DNA from: TMED14 sp002167805
GTDB lineage: Bacteria > Bacteroidota > Bacteroidia > Flavobacteriales > Schleiferiaceae
Length of the DNA stretch: 64,000 bases
Reading direction: 5' to 3'
Assembly: GCA_965655795.1 (NCBI GenBank)
Contig: CBFHHY010000002.1
Span: 1 to 64,000 of the forward strand
The notes under the pieces are model-generated. The model saw nothing but the letters and a program-made list of their open reading frames with translations. It did no database searches and was not told the origin of the DNA. Of the stretch, positions 8,709 through 18,176 are shown piece by piece. The translations under genes and the position numbers were made by a program. Within the stretch, counting starts at the first letter, position 1. Every line of letters begins with the position of its first letter.

Positions 8709-9747
8709 AAAGAATTCTATAACATTAACTAGCTTTAATCCCGGTTCTGGTTGTGGTTGTAAAATTGAACCCACCAAACTCCATGATATTTTGAGTGCCT
8801 CAAATTATGATCCAAATAAATCATTTGGTAATTTAATTATAGGACACGAGCAGAATGATGATGCTGCTGTTTTAGATTTAGGAAACGAAGATGCTTTAGT
8901 TCATTCCGCTGACTTTTTCACCCCAATAGTAAATAACCCCTTCGATTTTGGGGCGATCGCTGCTTCTAATGCAATTAGTGATGTCTATGCCATGGGGGCC
9001 TCTCCCGATATGGCGCTTGCAATTTTGGGCTGGCCAATAAATACATTAGGATCTGATATTGCAGGAAAAGTAATTGCAGGAGCTAGAGAACAATGCAATA
9101 TTGCTGGAATCCCACTTGCAGGTGGTCACAGTATCGATATACCTCAACCTATTTTTGGTTTAAGTGTAACTGGCCGCGTTAAAAAAGATAATTTAAAAAC
9201 GAATAGTGGTGCTAGACCTGGAGATTTACTTTACCTAACGAAACCCATAGGAATAGGAATCATTGCAACAGCGATGAAAAAAGAAATAGCCAGTGATATC
9301 GATGAAAAATGGGCTTTAAAAACAATGAAGAAACAAAATGTTGAAGGACCTGAATTAGCCCAAATAAATGGGGTAAATGCCATGACTGATGTCACAGGTT
9401 TTGGTCTAGCCGGCCATCTTCACGAAATGATGTCAGCGTCAAATTGTAGCGCCAAATTGAATTACTCCCAGGTCCCTTTCTATGATCAGGGTAGACTGAA
9501 AGAATTATATTCCATGCAATGTATGCCTACAGGGACAACAAAAAATTACTTAGCATACCATAAAGACATTGAAAAACTAAGTGGTGAAGAACTTTTTATT
9601 CTCCTTGATCCTCAAACGAGTGGTGGATTGCTTATTTCTGTTGACCCAAAAGATAAAATCGAAGTTGAAAATATCTTGAAAGAAAATAGCATTATTGCCT
9701 GTATTGGAGCAGTTACTGAAAAAAAAGAAAAATTAATTTATCTGTAA
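8701..9747 (+). CDS. selD: Selenide, water dikinase (selenophosphate synthetase)
   Basis: A 348-residue enzyme that makes selenophosphate from selenide and ATP. The N-terminal glycine-rich segment GSGCGCK gives Cys18 and Lys21, equivalent to essential Cys17 and Lys20 of the E. coli enzyme; the protein uses Cys, not selenocysteine. AIR-synthase-type motifs follow: DDAAVLDLG (about 53-61), HSADFFTP, AGGHSID and DVTGFGLAGHLHEM. It overlaps mnmH by eight bases and is followed by an OsmC gene ten bases later. No selA, selB or tRNA-Sec is visible in the window, so the context points to tRNA selenouridine rather than selenoproteins. Confidence 0.96.
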   Translation: MNEKNSITLTSFNPGSGCGCKIEPTKLHDILSASNYDPNKSFGNLIIGHEQNDDAAVLDLGNEDALVHSADFFTPIVNNPFDFGAIAASNAISDVYAMGASPDMALAILGWPINTLGSDIAGKVIAGAREQCNIAGIPLAGGHSIDIPQPIFGLSVTGRVKKDNLKTNSGARPGDLLYLTKPIGIGIIATAMKKEIASDIDEKWALKTMKKQNVEGPELAQINGVNAMTDVTGFGLAGHLHEMMSASNCSAKLNYSQVPFYDQGRLKELYSMQCMPTGTTKNYLAYHKDIEKLSGEELFILLDPQTSGGLLISVDPKDKIEVENILKENSIIACIGAVTEKKEKLIYL

Positions 9748-9757
9748 ATCTAATAAA

Positions 9758-10168
9758 ATGACAACTACTGAAACAGTTTATTTAGGAAAGCTTAGATGTC
9801 ATAACACACATAAAAATAGTGGTACTGAACTCATCACAGATGCCCCGATTGATAACCAGGGACTAGGATCCTCTTACTCTCCCACAGACCTATGTGCATT
9901 GAGTCTTACAACCTGTATTATAACAACAGTGGCAATTTATAGCAACCATAAGAAAATTGAAATCTCCTCTATCGAAGGGTCAACGACAAAAATTATGGCA
10001 AACAACCCGCGTAGAATCGATACAATTGATGTACAAATTAGAATCAAGTTAGCAAATCCAGAAGATGAAAGAATAAGAACTGGCGTTGAGAGAGCCGCAC
10101 ACGCATGCCCTGTTTCTAAATCACTACACCCAGATATAAATCAAGCTGTAGTCATAGAATTTATTTAA
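9758..10168 (+). CDS. OsmC family peroxidase-like protein
   Basis: A 136-residue OsmC/Ohr-superfamily protein, a thiol-based reductase of organic peroxides that works as a domain-swapped dimer. The two redox cysteines are visible: Cys53 in LTTCIITTV and Cys117 in AHACPVSKSL. It lies ten bases downstream of selD and most likely shares its transcript, which suggests a role in thiol or selenium redox chemistry, though co-transcription is the only evidence. Its stop overlaps the stop of the convergent ggt gene by four bases. The substrate could also be a hydroperoxide or a reactive sulfur species. Confidence 0.9.
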   Translation: MTTTETVYLGKLRCHNTHKNSGTELITDAPIDNQGLGSSYSPTDLCALSLTTCIITTVAIYSNHKKIEISSIEGSTTKIMANNPRRIDTIDVQIRIKLANPEDERIRTGVERAAHACPVSKSLHPDINQAVVIEFI

Positions 10169-11793
10169 TAATGAATTACTCTCCCTGTAGAATCCCCCGT
10201 CCTGAATATATCGGCAGCAGATTCTGTATTGCTGACGGCTTGAAAACGTCCGATCTGAGTTTTAAACTCAATTTTATGCCCCTTACGTTTTAATTTTCTA
10301 AGAACTTTTTTATCGTAAGAGCCTTCCTCTAGAAAAATCATATTAGGCCATGCTTGAGCATGAATTTTTTTTGCATTTACAGCTTGCTGCAAAGGTTCCT
10401 TAAACTTTACAAATCTTCGAATAACTTGGAAAACGTTAGTAATGATTGTACTTCCTCCTGGGGTTCCTAGAACCACCTTTTCGTCTCCTTTAACAAGTAT
10501 CGTAGGTGTCATACTTGAAAGCATTCTCTTTCCTGGGGCAATTGCATTTGCCTCAAAGCCTATTAAACCGAATTGATTTGGAACACCCGGAGAAATTGAA
10601 AAGTCATCCATCTCGTTATTCATAAAAAAGCCAGAAACCCACCTCTTACTTCCATATGATGCATTCAAAGTTGTCGTAATAGAAACCGCATTCCCCTCTT
10701 TATCAAGAATACTAAAATGGGTTGTTTCCATAGATTCCTTTGATTTAGTGGCGATTAAATCTGGACTTTCCCCAGCTTTTTCAGGATTAATCAAACTAAA
10801 TCTATCATTTAAGTAATTAGAATCCAAGAGCTCATCTGTAGCAAAAGTCATATAATCTGGATCGCCTAAATACCTTGCTCGGTCCTCATAAATAATTCGA
10901 GCCAGTTCAGTAAAATCATGATATGACTTCGCCCCTTGAATATCTTGCATTGTATTCGCTTTTCTTTCAGCCCCCCATAGAAATTGCAAAAGAGCCAAAC
11001 CTCCACTTGAGGGCGGTGGCATAGTTATTACTTCCCAGCCTAGATAATTACCCATCAATGGTTCACGCCAGTGAACTCTGTAAGATGCCATGTCGGCAAG
11101 AGAAAAATACCCTTGTTTTTTAAACTCAAAAGCAATAGGGCCTGAATAAAAATAATTAGGACCAAAATCTCTTATACCCTCAAGAGTTCTTGCTAAAACG
11201 TTCTGAACAATTCTCGTTCCGGGTTTCCAAGAAGTATTTTCACAAAAAGGACCGCACCCAAGTGGGTTTTGCATTGTGAAATTTGAAGAATTGGAGTTTA
11301 ACTCTTGTGATAATTTTTCAGTTATAAAAAAGCCCGTGTCTGCCAGTAGGATTGACGGAGTTAAAAGATCTGACCAAGAAACCTTCCTTGAACCATACCT
11401 CAAGTAAAGATTCCACATCCCTTTTACGCTACCCGGAACTCCAGAAGCCGATTTGGATGTTAAGCTTGAAACAGTTTGATCATCATTCTTTTTGATAAAC
11501 ATTTCTTTCGTTGCGGACAATGGAGCTATTTCTCTAAAATCTAAAGTTGCTGCTTCTCCTTTTGAAGTATGGATCACTGCAAACCCACCCCCACCGATAT
11601 TTCCTGCTCTGGGCAGAACTACGGACAAAGCAAAGTGAGCAGCAACAGCGGCATCATATGCATTTCCCCCTTCACGAAATACCTTTTCAACGACATCTAC
11701 CGCAATCGGATGTGCTGCCGCTACAGTAGCGTTTTGAGCTCTAATATTTCCCAATAGTTGAAACAAGAATATGTAAAAAACGAATTTCTTCAT
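10165..11793 (-). CDS. ggt: Gamma-glutamyltranspeptidase
   Basis: A 542-residue precursor of the N-terminal nucleophile hydrolase that cleaves glutathione and other gamma-glutamyl compounds, usually in the periplasm. A signal peptide ends near IRAQ (about residue 20). Expected motifs are present: FREIAP with the substrate-binding Arg87, PGSVKG, the autoprocessing and catalytic Thr358 in ETTHFSILDKEGNAV, NNEMDDFS and GTPGGSTI. Autocleavage before Thr358 would give a large subunit of ~357 and a small subunit of ~185 residues. Its ATG overlaps the stop of the IgGFc-like gene by four bases (ATGA), so translation of the two is coupled. Confidence 0.95.
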   Translation of the reverse strand: MKKFVFYIFLFQLLGNIRAQNATVAAAHPIAVDVVEKVFREGGNAYDAAVAAHFALSVVLPRAGNIGGGGFAVIHTSKGEAATLDFREIAPLSATKEMFIKKNDDQTVSSLTSKSASGVPGSVKGMWNLYLRYGSRKVSWSDLLTPSILLADTGFFITEKLSQELNSNSSNFTMQNPLGCGPFCENTSWKPGTRIVQNVLARTLEGIRDFGPNYFYSGPIAFEFKKQGYFSLADMASYRVHWREPLMGNYLGWEVITMPPPSSGGLALLQFLWGAERKANTMQDIQGAKSYHDFTELARIIYEDRARYLGDPDYMTFATDELLDSNYLNDRFSLINPEKAGESPDLIATKSKESMETTHFSILDKEGNAVSITTTLNASYGSKRWVSGFFMNNEMDDFSISPGVPNQFGLIGFEANAIAPGKRMLSSMTPTILVKGDEKVVLGTPGGSTIITNVFQVIRRFVKFKEPLQQAVNAKKIHAQAWPNMIFLEEGSYDKKVLRKLKRKGHKIEFKTQIGRFQAVSNTESAADIFRTGDSTGRVIHY

Positions 11794-14375
11794 GGGAAAG
11801 CTGTTATTGTCATTTCCAAAACCTTCGGGGAATACCCTTCAACTTCAGGGTAAATTAACCTAGCCAAGAACACTCCGGTTGTCGACTTAGAAGGAGACCA
11901 ACATTCATCGGGTAGAGCACTGAATACTTTATGTCCCCAGCGATTATATATCTCATATCTCATTGCATCACCATAACTCGAAAAAATACAAAATTCATCA
12001 TTCACGCCATCATCGTTTGGTGTAAATGCATTAGGTGCCCAAATTAGATCTTTTCCAGCACAAAAATATGGAATCGACAAATCGATCGTATCTAAGCCTC
12101 CACAGAGATTAATCACTGGAATTTTTGCTGAATAAACACCATCAAAAGGAAAAGATACAAACGCAGAATCATCATAAATAAGTTTATTTTCTATGCTATA
12201 AGGACTAAAAGAAATAATATCTCTTAAAACTATTTTAACATCGGGGCAATCATAGATTAAATCATATTTGGGATTTGGGTTAATCTTAATGTCCACACTT
12301 TCATAGGTGACACAATTATCAATATCAAATATTTCAATAACATAAAGTCCCTCATTCTTCGTTAACACCTCCCATAAACCTGTTGTCGAATTAAAAATAC
12401 CCGGTCCACTATTTGTGGCATTTGTACCTCTACAAAAGACACTGTCTATTTTAGAAGCACTTCCCGCGGGGGGGGCGAACGATATTGAAGTCAGAGAGTC
12501 ACAGCTTAAAATACTATCGGGGAGAAGGTCAGGCATGGGGTTCTTTGAGACCACCCAGATTGTGTCTACGTAGGAACAAGAGTCTGATGCGGCATAGAGT
12601 ATTAGAGGCTCTGGTTTTCCGTATTGAATCGTTTGGGTGGACTCTCCTGTACTCCAGTTATATTGCTTCATACCAAAGGGAGCTGTGATCGTTGCAGGAC
12701 TACCAGGACAACCATACATAGTGTCAGGAAGTAGGTCTGCATCTTCTGTATAGAATGGCATTCGCATCAAAACAGAATCCAAAGACCCCAGTCCGTCAAT
12801 TGCAACCAGTTTTACCCATATCTCTCCTGAGAATCCTAATGCTGGATAAACATCAATTAAAGTATCAAAAGGATTTGGGTCCTGAACTGTGGCCTGACCA
12901 CTAATAACTTCTGCTTTGATAACCTGCGCTGGTGGGGCGCAAGTTTGAATCCCAAAAAAGCCTTTCATAGGTCTTTTGCACCGAGCTGGAAAGTTTAAAA
13001 TACTGGATCCCACATTTAAATAAGGATCCAATATATCTAAACCCGAGTCAAACCCTGAATAAAAGCCGCAAAGTCCAGTTGAATTTCCGAGACCAGCAAT
13101 TACTTCAACATGAAATTGATTTCGACATGTCAAAGAAAAAGTATTCGTTACAGATCCATCAGGAATAAAAAAGCTTGTAGTATTTGGAACGGTTACTAAA
13201 ATATGATTTTGACTTTTAAAATTATAAGAGGTTATAGGAATTCCATTATATTTCATTGATCCCACATCATTCGATGGCACTAATACTAAAAGATGAGTAT
13301 TTAATCCACCCATTCGAGAGGCATATACTGCTCTTGAACCCGTACAATTTGCCGGAGGAACCAATGACATTCCTAGCTCAGGCGCATATTGACTTGAGCC
13401 CGTGGTAATATGAAAGCAATACACAGGTTTATCTGAAAAAATTTCTGTAATCTGACCAACAGACCCTGGCCCACCGGCAAGAGTATATTCAAAAACTTCA
13501 GATTTATTTTTAGTAGCTACTAATAAACCGTTAGCAGAAATATTAGTATTGTCATCAGTTGGAATTATCACCAAATAATCTAAACTTGCCGGAGCTAGCC
13601 CCCGGGCGATAACATATTCATTTCCGACAAGATCCTGAGGCACCAATTGATCCATTCCGCCGTCCTGCTCAGGACCTCCAGAATTTTGTTTTACATGGTT
13701 TGCACCGGTTGTTACGGAAATTGGTTTGCTCGAAACAATTGAGGCTCCCGCAAACTGCTGATCTTCATCCAGTGTGACGGTGTAGGACTGCCACTTATTC
13801 AGAACACAAGAAACGATATTATCTCCATTCTTGTTTGTAATTCCTGGTGGAAGGTTGACTGAAACATTAGTGTTATCCTCGATCGCCACAAAGGAAATAA
13901 ACCCCAAGGCTGCCTCAGGAGCTGGCGGAGCATTTACAATTTTTGTTTGATTTCCGGCCAAAAAAGTTTTCCCAAGAGCTCTAGTTCCTTTCGCAGATAA
14001 TAAATCTTGATTATACTGTTGAGTTACCCTTTGTGTTAAAACGATATCTCGATCACTCCTTACAAATAACGCTGCCCTGTCGAGAACCTGGTTACCGAGT
14101 TGAGTGGAAATAGCTCCAAATGTACTTTGCAGTCCTTGTGCTGTGGTGTTCAAATATATGGTATTGGGGACCCCCTGAGATAAAGATACTTGATTGTAAT
14201 ATGAACTGTCTGAATTGAAGATAATTACGGTTGCGTTTGGGAAAGGGGTACTAATCTCTATTTCTTGCGTTTGATTCAACCATTCAGGAATAGGAGCTAA
14301 ATAAAATGCCGTATCCAATTGAGCATGAATTGCAGAAATATTGAAAACGAAAAAAATAGTTAATAGAGATCTCAC
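11790..14375 (-). CDS. IgGFc-binding-domain-like protein with gliding motility-associated (T9SS type B) C-terminus
   Basis: An 861-residue secreted surface protein. A signal peptide covers about residues 1-18. Residues ~40-430 match the IgGFc-binding N-terminal domain pattern (LFVRSDRDIVLTQ, then PQDLVGNEYVIAR), a domain common in Bacteroidota surface proteins despite its animal-based name. The middle holds PKD-like or Ig-like cysteine-containing repeats. The last ~85 residues begin APNAFTPNDDGVNDEF and include YNRWG, the hallmark of the gliding motility-associated C-terminal domain (CHU_C), a type B T9SS signal that leaves proteins attached to the cell surface or gliding machinery. It is the first gene of a two-gene unit with ggt. 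Its ligand is unknown. Confidence 0.88.
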   Translation of the reverse strand: MRSLLTIFFVFNISAIHAQLDTAFYLAPIPEWLNQTQEIEISTPFPNATVIIFNSDSSYYNQVSLSQGVPNTIYLNTTAQGLQSTFGAISTQLGNQVLDRAALFVRSDRDIVLTQRVTQQYNQDLLSAKGTRALGKTFLAGNQTKIVNAPPAPEAALGFISFVAIEDNTNVSVNLPPGITNKNGDNIVSCVLNKWQSYTVTLDEDQQFAGASIVSSKPISVTTGANHVKQNSGGPEQDGGMDQLVPQDLVGNEYVIARGLAPASLDYLVIIPTDDNTNISANGLLVATKNKSEVFEYTLAGGPGSVGQITEIFSDKPVYCFHITTGSSQYAPELGMSLVPPANCTGSRAVYASRMGGLNTHLLVLVPSNDVGSMKYNGIPITSYNFKSQNHILVTVPNTTSFFIPDGSVTNTFSLTCRNQFHVEVIAGLGNSTGLCGFYSGFDSGLDILDPYLNVGSSILNFPARCKRPMKGFFGIQTCAPPAQVIKAEVISGQATVQDPNPFDTLIDVYPALGFSGEIWVKLVAIDGLGSLDSVLMRMPFYTEDADLLPDTMYGCPGSPATITAPFGMKQYNWSTGESTQTIQYGKPEPLILYAASDSCSYVDTIWVVSKNPMPDLLPDSILSCDSLTSISFAPPAGSASKIDSVFCRGTNATNSGPGIFNSTTGLWEVLTKNEGLYVIEIFDIDNCVTYESVDIKINPNPKYDLIYDCPDVKIVLRDIISFSPYSIENKLIYDDSAFVSFPFDGVYSAKIPVINLCGGLDTIDLSIPYFCAGKDLIWAPNAFTPNDDGVNDEFCIFSSYGDAMRYEIYNRWGHKVFSALPDECWSPSKSTTGVFLARLIYPEVEGYSPKVLEMTITAFP

Positions 14376-14459
14376 GATGACAATAAACGAAGTATTTATA
14401 AAATGTTATTAATATTTAATTCTCAATATATTCAGGCAAATTCTATACCAAGGCTAACC

Positions 14460-15713
14460 TCAAAAGTTCTGGAATGCTTCTAATTTTGGACTTAATTTTT
14501 CTACTTTTTTCCTATCAAAATCAACTGCTAAAAATGAAGGAATATCCCTTGAGCAGTGTCGAGACCATAAGCCATAACTATTAGATCCAGTTCCCGCTAA
14601 GATCATGATATCTGTCTCTTCAGCTTGAGGAAGAAGAACATTCTTGGCCAAATAATCCCCAGCGAAGCATAGAGGTCCAGCAATATCATGTGATACTTTT
14701 TTTGTCGTTTTCCATTGAAAACTAGAATCCATGATACCAAAAGCAATTCCTCTTGGCTTCACATATGAATCCCTTAAAAGAAAATCAGCACCAATATGGA
14801 TGTAGGTTATATACTTATCTCCCTTTTTAATTGAATACTCAATTTTAGATATTGCATATCCAGTGAAAAAATAGCTCCATTGACCAAATTCGGTTATCAG
14901 TTCAAATTCCCAAAGCTCCGGACATCTTAATCTCAAATTGGAGACATATTTCTCCATCATTGAAGTTTCACTTATCTCTAATTCTTCAGGCATCAAACCT
15001 CCACCGATATCGAGAGTTTTTATTCTACGAGAAATACCTTTGGAAACTAAAAGAGAGTTCGCCTCTATTGCAATATCCCGAAGCAAGCAGATTGCATCTG
15101 TAGCCGAATCTATATTGGCCATTTGACTGCCAGAATGAACATGCAATAAGGTCACAGGAAATCTCAAAATTGCATCTAGAATTTTTTCTCTTTCTGTTAT
15201 TGGAACTCCAAATTTGGATTCATCATGACTAACGTCATAAACATCTGGTGCTCCAGTTTTAACTTTTGGGTTTATACGTAAACCCAACTGAAAATCTGGG
15301 TTTGTAGGCATCCGCTCTAATTCTTCGATGCTATTTGCATTCAATCGCATTCCTTTTACGTTCTCATTACAGTATGTTATCTCACTTCTTGTCTTAACTG
15401 GGGAATCAAAAACAATTTTCTCTGGAGAAATTCCTGCTTTTAAAGCTTTTTTTACCTCTTCTATTGAAGCTGCTTCTAGGCCAAATCCCCATTTCACAAT
15501 CTTTTCCAATATTTTTGGATGAGGTTGAGTCTTTATGGCCACAGCATGCAAAGAGTTGGTATGAGAAAAGGCCTTTATCAAATGTTTAGTATATCGCTCT
15601 AACCGGCCCCAAGACTGAAATAATATAGACGTATCATTATCATGAATTAATCCCATGGAAAAAGCCTCCTTCCATGCCCATCTTGCCTCTTCAATCAATG
15701 AAGTTTCTTTCAT
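14460..15713 (-). CDS. Fold-III PLP-dependent decarboxylase-like enzyme (diaminopimelate decarboxylase superfamily)
   Basis: A 417-residue enzyme of the alanine racemase/ornithine-DAP-arginine decarboxylase superfamily. The PLP lysine is Lys61 in VAIKTQPHPKIL. Further fold-III landmarks are HVHSGS (191-196), DIGGGL (235-240), GPLC with Cys349 (the catalytic Cys position of decarboxylases) and a Tyr at about 380. The usual EPGR phosphate/substrate motif is replaced by EFGQ (275-278), and the final segment reads SNSYGLWSRHCSRD in place of a normal DAP decarboxylase tail. It is therefore probably not housekeeping LysA but a dedicated decarboxylase or racemase for another amino acid. It is the last gene of a tight three-gene operon, three bases after the fold-I PLP gene. 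Confidence 0.82.
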   Translation of the reverse strand: MKETSLIEEARWAWKEAFSMGLIHDNDTSILFQSWGRLERYTKHLIKAFSHTNSLHAVAIKTQPHPKILEKIVKWGFGLEAASIEEVKKALKAGISPEKIVFDSPVKTRSEITYCNENVKGMRLNANSIEELERMPTNPDFQLGLRINPKVKTGAPDVYDVSHDESKFGVPITEREKILDAILRFPVTLLHVHSGSQMANIDSATDAICLLRDIAIEANSLLVSKGISRRIKTLDIGGGLMPEELEISETSMMEKYVSNLRLRCPELWEFELITEFGQWSYFFTGYAISKIEYSIKKGDKYITYIHIGADFLLRDSYVKPRGIAFGIMDSSFQWKTTKKVSHDIAGPLCFAGDYLAKNVLLPQAEETDIMILAGTGSNSYGLWSRHCSRDIPSFLAVDFDRKKVEKLSPKLEAFQNF

Positions 15714-15716
15714 CTT

Positions 15717-17123
15717 TTAAACCGAATGTATTTTACCCACATATTCTTCAATAATTTCAATCAATCGAATATCATTCTTTGGATCAAATTTCTTTTTTTC
15801 CATTTGTTTTCTGACAGAATATGAACCAATTGCTAAACGAATAAATGACTTATCTCCATACTGAACGGGTTGCCCAATAAATACCCGATGGAATCCTAAA
15901 AGACCCTCATGCCTCTCTGTGATTATTCGATCAAATAAATTCTTTAATTCTTTGTTATTTAAGGCCCTGCCATTATCCAATACCATAAACGAGACAATAC
16001 TATCATTTGTTAATTCAACATCAGGCATTAGTCGAAATGAATCACTCAGAGCTAATCTTCCAATGACTACCTGACTCCACCTTCTTATCAAAGCATTTGT
16101 TTCCGAAGAATCAAAGGACATATATTCTTCCATCTCCCTCAAAGCTATCTCCCATCGCATCCTGAGACCTTGATTTTTAAAATCAATAAGGTGTTTTCTT
16201 ATATTTTCCATGGCTAAAGGAATATCAGAAACACAAAATATTTTTCTCAACCCGACAGCCACCTGAGCATCAAGTTTACTCATCAAATCAGACCATAATT
16301 TTGGAACCAACAGAGCTCCACAAAATGGAGGAGCTTGATAAAACTTGGATCCCGTCACCATAATCATAACACCCTTTTTTATAAGGTCATGAATTAATTT
16401 TCGATCCGTGCGAAACTGGCACATATCAACAACCCACATTACTCCTTTAGAAAATTCATCAATAATATCTAAATCATCTTTAATACCTGATTTACTGCCA
16501 AAAACAAGATTTCCGATTATTGATTGATCTGGGTGTTGCTGAATTAATTCCCTGATAGCTTTTTTTCTATCCAAAATAGAACCATCTAATGATCGAGCTG
16601 GCAAAAAATGTACATTCGACTTAATCGAGCCTGTAACATTTTTTCCGACGGGAATTCTCTCCCCAAATTGATTCCACTCCGAGTAAAATTGACCTTTAGC
16701 AGCTGCCTTAGATCCAGAGCCAAGCTCCTCAGGGCATGAGACAATATTTAGAATTGGTTTATTCGGATTGATAATGGCTTGAAAAAGCAGAGGGAAGTAC
16801 ATCAGATCGCTTCCGCTTGGACCATAATAAACATGAAATTGGTTCTCATCACTCTCACGCAATAGGAATTGCAACCTTTTAGTCTGATTTTTTAGAATTT
16901 GTGAATAGTTCGACTCTTGGTAATTATTTACAAAATCTATCGCAATCTCCTCAGCAAAAGGGGTTAGCGTTCCACATGTGCATGAACCACGATGAAATAA
17001 GTCTTCAAAATCAACTGGATTTAAATGATACTTATTGGCTTGAGTTTCATCTCGAAGAAAAATACGTTCATCACACCCAGACGTTAATATTTCAGATAAC
17101 ACTTTTTTAATAGATTTCGACAT
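15717..17123 (-). CDS. Fold-I PLP-dependent enzyme (class V aminotransferase-like), unknown substrate
   Basis: A 468-residue protein that looks like a fold-type I PLP enzyme. Visible landmarks are a phosphate-binding loop YYGPSGSD (99-106), a pyridine-nitrogen Asp233 in WVVDMCQ, and a probable Schiff-base Lys260 in VTGSKFYQAPPFCGA, arranged as in class V aminotransferases, cysteine desulfurases and related lyases. No desulfurase-type catalytic Cys loop is recognised. Cysteines occur early in SCTCG (47-51). It is sandwiched between DUF6695 (11-base gap) and the fold-III PLP gene (3-base gap), so the three must act together, perhaps making or breaking an unusual amino acid. The reaction is not known to me. 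Confidence 0.72.
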   Translation of the reverse strand: MSKSIKKVLSEILTSGCDERIFLRDETQANKYHLNPVDFEDLFHRGSCTCGTLTPFAEEIAIDFVNNYQESNYSQILKNQTKRLQFLLRESDENQFHVYYGPSGSDLMYFPLLFQAIINPNKPILNIVSCPEELGSGSKAAAKGQFYSEWNQFGERIPVGKNVTGSIKSNVHFLPARSLDGSILDRKKAIRELIQQHPDQSIIGNLVFGSKSGIKDDLDIIDEFSKGVMWVVDMCQFRTDRKLIHDLIKKGVMIMVTGSKFYQAPPFCGALLVPKLWSDLMSKLDAQVAVGLRKIFCVSDIPLAMENIRKHLIDFKNQGLRMRWEIALREMEEYMSFDSSETNALIRRWSQVVIGRLALSDSFRLMPDVELTNDSIVSFMVLDNGRALNNKELKNLFDRIITERHEGLLGFHRVFIGQPVQYGDKSFIRLAIGSYSVRKQMEKKKFDPKNDIRLIEIIEEYVGKIHSV

Positions 17124-17134
17124 GAATTAGATTA

Positions 17135-18172
17135 TTAAATTTTTCGAAAACACCTTATTCTTTCACCTGACGATTTTGATTGTAAGGTAAGCCAAGCAAA
17201 ATGGGTATCGTGGACCAATTCACATTGTCCTGAATTAAATTTAGAAACCCATGGTTCTTTCAATTCATAGTTATCTGAAAACTCAAATTCACCGGACGCA
17301 TTATAACGAGTCATCTTTATAATTTCAGCATTAACAGACTCTAAATCGTGCCATGCTCCCTCACCTATTCCTCCAATGTAAATTGCCTTCTCTGGAACTG
17401 ATTTCGGGCGAAGCTTTGGAGGATACAGTTGGCCTGCTTTTCTATCAGAGGGTAATTTTGTGGCTTTACTCCTTCTGAAAGCATGTGTCAGGTTTCCTAG
17501 GATATGGGTCAATGCGTGCTGTCTTGGTCGCCTTTGAAAATTTACTTGCCCCTGATAAAAGACACAATAATTTCCTTTTGATGCAGTCAACACATTTGAG
17601 TATGGGGTAGGAGCATAAGAAAGAGGGTATCGAAACCTCAAATATTCCATCGAATTCCTAGTAAGTCCAGCTAATATTCCTCGAGCTACGAACCGAGCAC
17701 AATTTGTACATTTTCTATCTAAACCATTGTATCCCAAAAATCCAAGGTCTTGAATTGAATATGCATATTCCAAAACTTTTTCAACATCTGCATCGTAATA
17801 TACTGTCGTATAAATTGGACCCTCTCCGTGGGTAGCTTCCGAATTATTCTCCAATTCCTGGAGAATCTCAACTAAATTTAAGAGCTTGCCCTCACTATCC
17901 CATTCTGGAGTTGTTTTCAACCTCAATTTTGGATCTGTACGCGAACTTCGGGCCCTACCCATTGTTTTTGGTGTGATATAGCGACCAAAATCAAAATACT
18001 CAAGTTGATCATGCTGCACTACTATCATGCCCGCATGTCCGACTAAAAGGTTTACGTTCTTGATTATACCTAATTTCCTTAGATAATCCCATATTCTCTC
18101 AGAACCTCGAGCCGTCATCTCCGGCCATCCTAATGGAATAATGGCGCCCCTTTTTTCTACAGGATTAGACAT
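17135..18172 (-). CDS. DUF6695-type protein, possible permuted papain-like thiol enzyme
   Basis: A 345-residue protein resembling the Bacteroidota DUF6695 family. Conserved-looking blocks are LVGHAGMIVV (43-52), FDFGRYITP (60-68), THGEG (114-118) and CTNCARFVARGI (155-166). A His in a GHAG context before a Cys in an NCARF context, with a small-residue helix after the Cys, resembles the permuted NlpC/P60 order of YiiX/LRAT-type proteins, where the His precedes the nucleophile. On that reading His46 and Cys158 would be catalytic; this is inference. No signal peptide is visible, so it is probably cytoplasmic. It is the promoter-proximal gene of the operon with two PLP enzymes. Confidence 0.72.
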   Translation of the reverse strand: MSNPVEKRGAIIPLGWPEMTARGSERIWDYLRKLGIIKNVNLLVGHAGMIVVQHDQLEYFDFGRYITPKTMGRARSSRTDPKLRLKTTPEWDSEGKLLNLVEILQELENNSEATHGEGPIYTTVYYDADVEKVLEYAYSIQDLGFLGYNGLDRKCTNCARFVARGILAGLTRNSMEYLRFRYPLSYAPTPYSNVLTASKGNYCVFYQGQVNFQRRPRQHALTHILGNLTHAFRRSKATKLPSDRKAGQLYPPKLRPKSVPEKAIYIGGIGEGAWHDLESVNAEIIKMTRYNASGEFEFSDNYELKEPWVSKFNSGQCELVHDTHFAWLTLQSKSSGERIRCFRKI

Positions 18173-18176
18173 AACG

